From positions 1 to 39,725 of the forward strand of contig JAFZLB010000012.1 in the NCBI GenBank assembly GCA_017551665.1: a DNA stretch of 39,725 nt, written 5' to 3'. The stretch comes from Lachnospiraceae bacterium. Lineage in GTDB: Bacteria; Bacillota; Clostridia; Lachnospirales; Lachnospiraceae. The notes below the pieces were generated by a model. It did no database searches, was not told the origin of the DNA, and saw only the letters and a list, made by a program, of their open reading frames with translations. Below, in pieces: positions 7,621-14,081 of the stretch; positions within the stretch are counted from its first letter, which is position 1, and every line of letters begins with the position of its first letter. A program made the position numbers and the translations under genes.

Positions 7621-9212
7621 AACGCTTTAACACAACTGGGGTTTGCATACCGGAAAAACACTATATGGTTGATCTGACGGATCGTGTCCGGGAGATTAAA
7701 AAGCTTGTTGATGACGGTAAGTACTTTACCATCATCAAAGCAAGACAGTACGGGAAGACGACCACGCTGAGTGCCTTAGAGAAAGCACTATGCGAAGAGT
7801 ATGATGTGATTAGCATTGATTTTCAAGACGTTACAGGCATAGATTTTGTAGATGAGTATGGATTTGTCAGGGGATTGGCCGGAGCCTTGTGCGACGTCGT
7901 AAATGGAACGGCTATTTCCGCATCAGAGGAAAATGCCACAGCATTGAATAAAATGGCATTTCAAAATGACGAGGCAAAACTGAGTGATATCTTCAGAATC
8001 CTCGACTCGATATGTAAAGAGGCTCAACGTCCTGTTGTTTTGATGATTGATGAAGTTGATACTGCAGCAAATAATCAGGTCTTTCTTGATTTTCTTGGAA
8101 AGCTGAGATCGGGCTATATAAAAAGAGAAAAGAATCCAACCCATAAAACCTTCCAATCCGTTATCCTGGCGGGCGTGACGGATGTCAAACACCTGAAGCG
8201 TAAGATCCGGGACGAGGATCAGCATAAAGTGAACAGCCCATGGAACATTGCTGCGGATTTTGATATTGACATGAGCCTGTCAGAACCCGGCATCAAGGGC
8301 ATGCTTGATGAATACGAATCCGATCATCATACGGGAATGGACACGGGTGAAATTGCAAAGCAGATCAGAGCCTATACAAGCGGGTACCCGTATCTGGTCA
8401 GCAGAATCTGTCAGAAGATTGATGAGAATCTTGTGCCCGAGGTGTTCGGGACGCTTTCGGAGGTATGGACTGTATATGGCGTGGATGAGGCGGTGAAGCA
8501 GATTGTATCGGAGGAGAATACGTTATTCGATTCCGTCATGGGAAAACTGATCAATTATCCGGAGTTGAAGCAACAGCTTCGCAGGGTTCTTCTCAGGGGT
8601 GAGACGATCGCATATGTGCCGGATAATGAGGAACAGAAACAGCTGAAGATGTATGGTTTCATCGTAAACCATCAAAATTCCGTGGCAATCTCCAACAGAA
8701 TATTTGAGATGCGCCTGTACAATTATTTCATCGGTGAGAGTCGGGCCAATGAAGAATTAAAGCAGAGTGCGGCGGCGTCAAGGTCCATATTTGTCAATCA
8801 GGACGGATGGCTCGATGTTCCGAAGATCATGGACCACTTTATCAGGGAACATAACAGAATCCATGGAGAAAACACGGAGCGGTTCGTTGAGGCGGAGGGA
8901 CGTGAACGCTTTATCACGTACATTTCCGGTATCATAAACGGAACCGGCACCTACAGCGTGGAGGAGCAAACCAGAGATCAGAAAAGAACCGACCTGGTGA
9001 TACACTATCATGGTAGGAGATACGTCATAGAGCTGAAAATCTGGCGTGGGGAGCGATACAACGCCGACGGAGAAAAACAGATTCTGGAATACCTGGATTA
9101 TTTCGGCCTCGATACAGGATATTTGTTGAGCTTCAACTTCAATCAAAAGAAAACACCCGGCGTGGAGCGGATTCAGATCGGCGGTAAGACAATCTTTGAG
9201 GGGATTGTGTGA
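7617..9212 (+). CDS. AAA-like ATPase with C-terminal PD-(D/E)XK-type nuclease motif
   Basis: 531 residues. Residues 41-49 (KARQYGKTT) form a Walker A of the RQxGKT style seen in AAA_35-like domains, and PVVLMIDEVD near 140-149 is Walker B. A helical region with GYPYLVSRICQK follows, as in STAND/ORC-like ATPases. Near residue 458 comes TDLVIHYHGRRYVIELKIW, which fits the Asp...Glu-x-Lys core of PD-(D/E)XK nucleases, so the protein may combine ATP sensing with DNA cleavage. Proteins of this kind are common, poorly characterised accessory genes in anaerobes. GAGGA eight bases upstream supports the ATG. A second copy at 10776-11954, about 3.0 kb downstream, is nearly identical in parts but has lost both catalytic ends. 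A defence role is inference. Confidence 0.75.
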   Translation: MKRFNTTGVCIPEKHYMVDLTDRVREIKKLVDDGKYFTIIKARQYGKTTTLSALEKALCEEYDVISIDFQDVTGIDFVDEYGFVRGLAGALCDVVNGTAISASEENATALNKMAFQNDEAKLSDIFRILDSICKEAQRPVVLMIDEVDTAANNQVFLDFLGKLRSGYIKREKNPTHKTFQSVILAGVTDVKHLKRKIRDEDQHKVNSPWNIAADFDIDMSLSEPGIKGMLDEYESDHHTGMDTGEIAKQIRAYTSGYPYLVSRICQKIDENLVPEVFGTLSEVWTVYGVDEAVKQIVSEENTLFDSVMGKLINYPELKQQLRRVLLRGETIAYVPDNEEQKQLKMYGFIVNHQNSVAISNRIFEMRLYNYFIGESRANEELKQSAAASRSIFVNQDGWLDVPKIMDHFIREHNRIHGENTERFVEAEGRERFITYISGIINGTGTYSVEEQTRDQKRTDLVIHYHGRRYVIELKIWRGERYNADGEKQILEYLDYFGLDTGYLLSFNFNQKKTPGVERIQIGGKTIFEGIV

Positions 9213-9231
9213 TCGAAAACAACGAATTCTA

Positions 9232-9260
9232 TTGACTTGACTGTGGATAAGTGGGATAAT
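9232..9260 (+). promoter_or_regulatory. Promoter for the ATPase/TOPRIM pair
   Basis: TTGACT, 17 bases, GATAAT, close to consensus, 44 bases upstream of the ATG at 9305. The pair therefore appears to be an independent transcription unit inside the cassette. Confidence 0.6.
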
Positions 9261-9304
9261 TAATCAAAATCGCAGGCCAAATCACCGAAAATCGGAGCAA
9301 TCAC

Positions 9305-10630
9305 ATGATCATAAAAAGCATATCCGTTGGGAACTATAAGAACATTCCTGTTACGACATTTTCGTTTTCAGGTATGATTGCGCTTGTTTCAACCAACAAC
9401 TTCGGAAAATCTAATGTATTGGAAGCAATTCAACTTGGGTTCGATTTCATTTCTGCATCGCCAAAAACGCGTGATTCCATGATGCGGTATATACCGGGAA
9501 TACCACTGTCCAATGCACTGGCGGGAAAAGAGTTTGCCTTTTCAATTGAAGTGGATATACCGGAACTGGGGGAGAACCGGTTTGTGCGGTACGGATACCG
9601 GTTTTTCTGGCTGAGCGATGGTGAACGCGGTGCGAGGATTACGGATGAGACACTTGAAATACGTCCGAGTGAGGCGGTACGTTATACGGGTTATCTGAAA
9701 CGGAAAGAGAGTAAGTGTCGTACCAGCAAGTCCAATCAAAACTACCGCCGGATCGGGCTTGCGGATAATGTGTTGGCAATTGATGCGATGCTGTCGATTG
9801 ACGGATTAGAAATTGCAGAAGTGATACGTCGGATTCAGCAGCTAAGCTATCGTATATGCAGTAAACTGGAGTTAAGTAATTCGTTTTTACCCATTGAAGT
9901 CGGCATGCGGGAAGTATCGGACTACCCGACGGACGACAGTGATATTCCAAGGGCACTGCACTATTTGCAACAGGAAAGGCCGGATCAATATGCATTGTTT
10001 TTTGAAGCAATTTATGAGCTGTTTCCCGAGTTTCAGCAGGTGGAGTTAAATGAATACGTTGTCCGGAGAGAAAAGACGGATGTGCCGGATGCATTGCGTG
10101 TGGAGCATATTGATGCAAAGGGTAAAACCGTCAGCGAGGAGATCCCGTTCCGTATCAGAGATGATATATACCGGATTTTGATTTTCAGCAAATACCTGAA
10201 TCAGCCGCTCAGCATGGAGAAAATGTCAACCGGAACCAAACGCATTTTTTGGCTGCTTGCAAATGCGGTATTTGGTAACAGTTACGGTGCAAACCTGATT
10301 GAAGTGGATGAGATAGAAACCAGTATTCATCCGAGGATGATGAGAAATCTCTTGAGGACATTACGGGAATTGATGGGAGATACTGCAATGATGATTACCA
10401 GCCATTCGCCGTATCTTGTGCAATATTTTAAGCCGGAGGCATTGTATATCGGCGTTCCCAATCATGAGGGAATTGCGGTCTTTCGGAGAGTGGACGCTTC
10501 CCGTGTAAAGAAAATGGAAAAAGCCTCCGGAGATATGGGGCTTGCAATTGGCGAGTATATCTTTGAATTATTGTCCGGAGATGAGGATTCCACGGAAGTG
10601 CTGCGCTCGTATATGGAGCGTGCGCAATGA
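9305..10630 (+). CDS. OLD/AriA-like ABC-type ATPase (AAA_15/AAA_21)
   Basis: 441 residues. The N-terminus IKSISVGNYKNI leads to a P-loop STNNFGKSNVLEAI (29-42), a variant of the GxNxxGKSN seen in OLD/RecF/SMC-like ATPases. A signature region MSTGTKRIFWLLAN, Walker B LIEVDEIETSIHP (near 331) and TSHSPYLVQYF (near 365) complete an ABC-ATPase head. Many relatives pair with a TOPRIM nuclease in anti-phage systems (OLD, Gabija, PARIS AriA/AriB). Here the stop overlaps (ATGA) a TOPRIM-like ORF that breaks off after about 85 residues. The ATPase itself looks complete. It could be a sensor left without its effector. CGGAG eight bases upstream supports the start. The defence role is inference from family and layout. 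Confidence 0.75.
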   Translation: MIIKSISVGNYKNIPVTTFSFSGMIALVSTNNFGKSNVLEAIQLGFDFISASPKTRDSMMRYIPGIPLSNALAGKEFAFSIEVDIPELGENRFVRYGYRFFWLSDGERGARITDETLEIRPSEAVRYTGYLKRKESKCRTSKSNQNYRRIGLADNVLAIDAMLSIDGLEIAEVIRRIQQLSYRICSKLELSNSFLPIEVGMREVSDYPTDDSDIPRALHYLQQERPDQYALFFEAIYELFPEFQQVELNEYVVRREKTDVPDALRVEHIDAKGKTVSEEIPFRIRDDIYRILIFSKYLNQPLSMEKMSTGTKRIFWLLANAVFGNSYGANLIEVDEIETSIHPRMMRNLLRTLRELMGDTAMMITSHSPYLVQYFKPEALYIGVPNHEGIAVFRRVDASRVKKMEKASGDMGLAIGEYIFELLSGDEDSTEVLRSYMERAQ

Positions 10631-10896
10631 CAGTTTCATATCGCAGGGGGTATGCGTTTGTGCTGGAGGGGGACACGGAAAAAGTGTTCTACCTTTCTTT
10701 GTTACGGTTTCTGGCGGAAAAACATGGGGCGAAATTGGAAAGAATCGTTGATCCTGATACACCGGATGTTGTTTATTGCATAAAAACAGGAGAAACGACA
10801 GACCTGATAAAGATGCATACCGTGAATGCCATCAGTCAGATGCCAAGAGCCGGGAACTGGGTCAATACACAATGCATCAGGCGTTTTGCCGTTTGA
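10627..10896 (+). pseudogene. TOPRIM-domain effector, 5' fragment
   Basis: An 89-codon frame overlapping the ATPase stop by ATGA. It opens with YAFVLEGDTEKVFYLSLLRF, whose Glu14-Gly-x-Thr-Glu matches the first TOPRIM motif (EGxTEk), and continues plausibly through LIKMHTVNAISQMPRAGNW. The DxD half of the TOPRIM site and the rest of a normal 200-300-residue partner are missing; around 10870-10900 the sequence passes into a second copy of the AAA gene in another frame. In OLD- or PARIS-like pairs the TOPRIM protein is the nuclease, so this system is probably inactive. Too little remains to tell DUF4435-like from other TOPRIM families. Confidence 0.65.
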
Positions 10897-11954
10897 TTAT
10901 AAAACGGAAGAGCACCATCTCCGCGCTTACGGAAGAAATGGAAAACAGGGTGCGCAGATTCGCGGACCGGGAAGATCCGGAGAGCCAGCTGGATGAGTTG
11001 TTTGTTATTCTGCATGACTGGTGTGCGAAATCGGAAAAGCCGATGGTGCTGATGATCGATGAAGTAGACAGTGCAACCAATAATCAGGTATTCCTTGATT
11101 TCCTGGCGCAACTGCGGGACGGATACATTGCCAGGGAATCGGATGGCATTCCGGCCTTCCAATCCGTCATCCTGGCAGGCGTGACGGATGTCAAACACCT
11201 GAAGAGTAAGATCCGGGACGAGGATCAGCATAAAGTGAACAGCTCCTGGAACATTGCGGCGGATTTTGATATCGACATGAGTCTGTCAGAGCCCGGAATC
11301 AAAGGCATGCTGGAGGATTATGAATCCGATCATCACACGGGGATGGATACGGGTGAAATTGCAAAGCAGATCAGAGCCTATACGAACGGGTATCCGTTTC
11401 TGGTCAGCAGAATCTGCCAGAAGATGGATGAGAATCTTGTGCCGGAGGTGTTCGGGACGCTTTCGGAGGCGTGGACGGTATATGGCGTGGATGAGGCGGT
11501 AAAGCGGATTCTGTCGGAAAGCCGGAATCCCCTGTTTGATTCTCTTATGGGGAAACTGGTTAACTACCCGGAGTTGAAAGAAAAACTCAGAGCCATATTG
11601 TTGCGGGGGGAGATACTTCCCTGGCTGCCCTATGATGAAGAGCAGCAACAGTTGTTCATGTACGGCTTTATCCGCAACAATCATAATACCGTTGCGATTT
11701 CCAACCGGATGTTTGAAATGCTTCTGTATACGCACTTTATCGCTGAAAGCGACCGGAACAATGATTTGAGACAGATTGCATTCGGGACAAAATCTGTATT
11801 TGTGGATCAGGACGGATGGCTCGATGTTCCGAAGATTATGGATCACTTTATCAGGGAACGTAACAGAATTCATGGGGAAAACACGGAGCGGTTTGTTGAG
11901 GCAGAGGGCCGCGAACGCTTCATCACCTATGTTTCCGGTATACCAATATACTGA
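10776..11954 (+). pseudogene. Second AAA-ATPase copy, both ends missing
   Basis: The open frame begins inside the TOPRIM fragment, but AAA homology starts only near 10910. From Walker B (KPMVLMIDEVDSATNNQVF) to FITYVSGI it is a close copy of the protein at 7617-9212, shifted by about 3.0 kb. It lacks Walker A and the whole PD-(D/E)XK end, being cut near 11941, where a PIN gene fragment begins and supplies the stop. The middle (DVKHLK...VDEAV) and the last ~45 residues are almost identical between copies, while the stretch between them has diverged clearly. Without P-loop and nuclease it cannot act as the intact copy does. The duplicated ~0.9 kb is a direct repeat able to recombine. Confidence 0.8.
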
Positions 11955-12212
11955 TTTCGTCGCTGATTAGTACAAACGGAACAGCAGCACGTTTTATGAG
12001 GGATGTTTTTGACGGAAAGTATGAAGTGGTCATCACTGAATCCATCTTGTCCGAGTATGAGGAAGTAATGAGACGGCCGCGTTTTCAGATCGATGAAGAC
12101 ATCATCCAATACGCATTGAATTGGTTTGTGAAAAATGCACTTCTTGTGGAAGTGGATGAGACGGATTATCCCGTCAGGGAAATGCCTGATCCTAAGGATG
12201 CGCCTTTTAATG
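11942..12212 (+). pseudogene. PIN-domain toxin fragment
   Basis: Read through the junction the frame gives TNILISSLISTNGTAARFM, then VVITESILSEYEEVMRRPRF and MPDPKDAPF, the pattern of PIN-domain ribonuclease toxins (putative toxin, PIN family). The protein should start with about six residues plus the first catalytic Asp (DTN); the junction with the AAA copy has replaced them, giving Tyr where Asp belongs. The C-terminal half after DPKDAPF is also gone and the frame runs into a glycosyltransferase fragment. An in-frame ATG at 11996 exists but has no convincing ribosome site. No antitoxin gene is next to it. Functionally dead as a PIN nuclease. Confidence 0.65.
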
Positions 12213-12931
12213 GAGAAAACAACCCTGCTGAAATGGACCGGGTATCCGTTTATCATCTTCCGGAACAGAAAAACATACTTCATACGGATGCGGCAGTATA
12301 CCTTGCGATACGGGGGCTATACCACATTGCCGTTGAATCACGTTTAAGGGAGTATGGTTTTACGGAGATCATTCCTGTTACGCCTGAAATGGACATCATG
12401 CTGCGCAACCGGTTTATGGAAGTGGAATTTGCAAGACAGGGACGCTGTTTCGGGAAGTGGAGTGCGGAATCCGGGCTGAACCTCGAACCGGAGTCGTATG
12501 AAAACACGTCCCGCATATATGTTGTAAGATCGGATCAGGACGCAGAGCTTGGAAATGCACCGGAACTGCATCCGTGGGAAGTCATGCTGCAGGCAGGCAG
12601 GTCGCTGAGCGGGACAAACCTTTCCGAATGCCTGCTGGCTGATGATACCGGTGACAACATCTCTCATCGCAACAGACAGTTTTGCGAGCTGACGGCACTC
12701 TACTGGATATGGAAAAACGGGAAAGTGGACATTTCCGGTTTGGAGCATTACAGAAGGCGCTTTCTGCTGCCTCCTGATTGGGAAACGCTGTTTGTAAACG
12801 GGAACGCGGATGTGATCCTGCCTGTACCGCTTTACGTTCACCCTTCGCTTGCGGAAAACTACCGGATGCGTCACACCGTACACACATGGGAGACCATGCT
12901 GCGCTGTACCTCTTCTTCCAGATGTCCGTAA
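12213..12931 (+). pseudogene. Truncated DUF4422 glycosyltransferase
   Basis: In frame with the PIN fragment, so one open frame (11996-12931) spans both. From about VYHLPEQKNILHTDAAVY it shows the end of a Rossmann-like module (YGFTEIIPVTPEMDIMLRNR), then the DUF4422 pattern: DDTGDNIS, FCELTALYWIWKN, LEHYRRRF and HTWETML. Domain order matches the intact gene at 1742-2836, so the two are relatives. The first part of the N-terminal domain and everything after HTWETML are missing. At 12906 the coding sequence is cut by repeat copy 2, and the last residues before the stop are antisense rpe sequence. It is probably the remains of a glycosyltransferase that belonged to the polysaccharide locus. Confidence 0.75.
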
Positions 12932-12972
12932 TCTGCACACATCATGGATGCCATCAGCTCGAATCTTTGCAT
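12906..12972 (-). pseudogene. 5' fragment of rpe
   Basis: The first 22 codons of rpe (MQRFELMASMMCADYGHLEE...) on the - strand, part of repeat copy 2. It retains leader and promoter but runs straight into the truncated glycosyltransferase on the opposite strand, so any transcript is antisense to 12213-12931. Confidence 0.85.
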
Positions 12973-13112
12973 ACAGACCGTTTCCTTTCTGTTTGAAACT
13001 GGTATCATTCGCAGATCTTTGACACCAATACAATCATATCACAGTGGCGCAAAAACGTGTAGTGCGGCGTTTTGGGCGTTTTGGGCGGCAATCTCATTGC
13101 ATGGTCCTCTTT

Positions 13113-13141
13113 TTGCGGAAGAGAGGTGTTTTTGGTAAAAT
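13113..13141 (+). promoter_or_regulatory. Promoter for the IspD/TarI-like gene
   Basis: TTGCGG, 17 bases, TAAAAT, identical to 7454-7482, 92 bases upstream of the ATG at 13234. It is probably the original promoter of the cytidylyltransferase. Confidence 0.5.
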
Positions 13142-13233
13142 AAGGATATCCCGGACATCAGCTTTTGAAATCATGCCGTAATGATGCCGGAGCTGCCGGG
13201 GAAATCAGCAATGAAAACAGTGGGAGACGAGAG

Positions 13234-13986
13234 ATGAACATTGCCATTCTCCTTTCCGGCGGCAAAGGGACACGCGTCCGCTCGGGGATTCCGAAGCAGT
13301 TCATTGAAGTGGAAGGCCACACGATGATCGGTGACTGTCTGAAGACGCTGTTTGCGCATCCGCTGGTGGACGCGGTGCAGGTGGTCGCGGAGGAAAGCTG
13401 GCATGCCTTTATCGAAAAGCAGGCGGCCATCGCTCTGGAACGAAGAAAGGCACCCCGCAGGAAACGGGCGGAAGACAAAGGCCGTTCTCCGGAGGGCAGA
13501 CTTCGCGGCTTTTCCGCGCCCGGCGAAACACGGGCTCTTTCCGTCGTGAACGCGCTGCGTGATTTAAAGAACAGCGCGTCGCCGGAGGACATCGTCATCA
13601 TCCATGACGCCGCAAGACCCTTTGTTTCCGCAGATCTCCTGACGCGGCTCATCGAAGCCGCAGCGGATCATGACGGCGCGTTGCCGGTGCTGCCGATGAA
13701 GGACACGGTGTATCTGCTCCCGGAATCCGGGGAGGAGCAGTTAAAGCTCCTGCCGCGGGAGCGCGTGGTCGCCGGACAGGCGCCGGAGGCCTTTCGCTAT
13801 GGCAAGTATCTTGCCGCGAACGAGGCGCTGTTCCCGGATAAAATCCACGAAATCAAGGGCTCCACGGAGGTGGCGGTGCTTGGCGGCATGGATATCGCCG
13901 TCATCGACGGGGAGGAAGCGGATTACAAGGTCACGAGCGATGCAGACCTGGACCGTTATCGCGGGCAGCTGAGAAGAGATGTATGA
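13234..13986 (+). CDS. IspD/TarI-family cytidylyltransferase
   Basis: 250 residues. Transfers CMP from CTP to a sugar-alcohol phosphate: methylerythritol-4-phosphate for IspD, ribitol-5-phosphate for TarI. The CTP loop LLSGGKGTRVRSGIPKQF (Arg14, Lys21), HDAARPFV, and DYKVTSDADL near the C-terminus are visible. The ending GSTEVAVLGGMDIAVIDGEEADYKVTS resembles the polysaccharide-locus type rather than the isoprenoid enzyme, and the nearby epimerase and GatD/TarJ-like dehydrogenase support CDP-ribitol or another CDP-pentitol as product. An Arg/Lys-rich stretch (RRKAPRRKRAEDKGR) is inserted near residues 70-85. The ATG at 13234 is chosen over the longer frame from 13165 because it follows GGGAGACGAGAG and begins at the conserved strand. 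An isoprenoid role cannot be excluded. Confidence 0.8.
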   Translation: MNIAILLSGGKGTRVRSGIPKQFIEVEGHTMIGDCLKTLFAHPLVDAVQVVAEESWHAFIEKQAAIALERRKAPRRKRAEDKGRSPEGRLRGFSAPGETRALSVVNALRDLKNSASPEDIVIIHDAARPFVSADLLTRLIEAAADHDGALPVLPMKDTVYLLPESGEEQLKLLPRERVVAGQAPEAFRYGKYLAANEALFPDKIHEIKGSTEVAVLGGMDIAVIDGEEADYKVTSDADLDRYRGQLRRDV

Positions 13987-14019
13987 CATTGATGCGAAAA
14001 GTACCGCTGTCGTGCAGTA

Positions 14020-14049
14020 TTGTCCTGCACTTCCGCGATATGATAGAAT
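14020..14049 (+). promoter_or_regulatory. Promoter for the SNF2/SWIM genes
   Basis: TTGTCC, 18 bases, TAGAAT, ending 32 bases upstream of the SNF2 helicase ATG, in the 95-bp gap after the cytidylyltransferase gene. Confidence 0.4.
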
Positions 14050-14081
14050 ATTGGCAATCATAAAAGCCGGAGCCGTAAAAA

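Larger units (their letters stand above)
12906..13147. repeat. Long direct repeat, copy 2 (242 bp)
   Basis: Direct-orientation copy of 7256-7488. Differences are scattered single bases (for example G/T, T/C and G/A within the first 80 positions) and about nine extra bases from a tandem TTTTGGGCG. It abuts the truncated glycosyltransferase on the left and ends 86 bases before the cytidylyltransferase ATG. Confidence 0.93.

Noticed and set aside
7489-12905. Classical transposon, integron or prophage
   Set aside because: No transposase, integrase, tRNA target site, terminal inverted repeats or phage genes could be found between the direct repeats.
11996-12931. Genuine PIN-glycosyltransferase fusion protein
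   Set aside because: Both halves lack essential ends, the start has no ribosome site and the C-terminus is antisense rpe sequence; chance in-frame joining is simpler.
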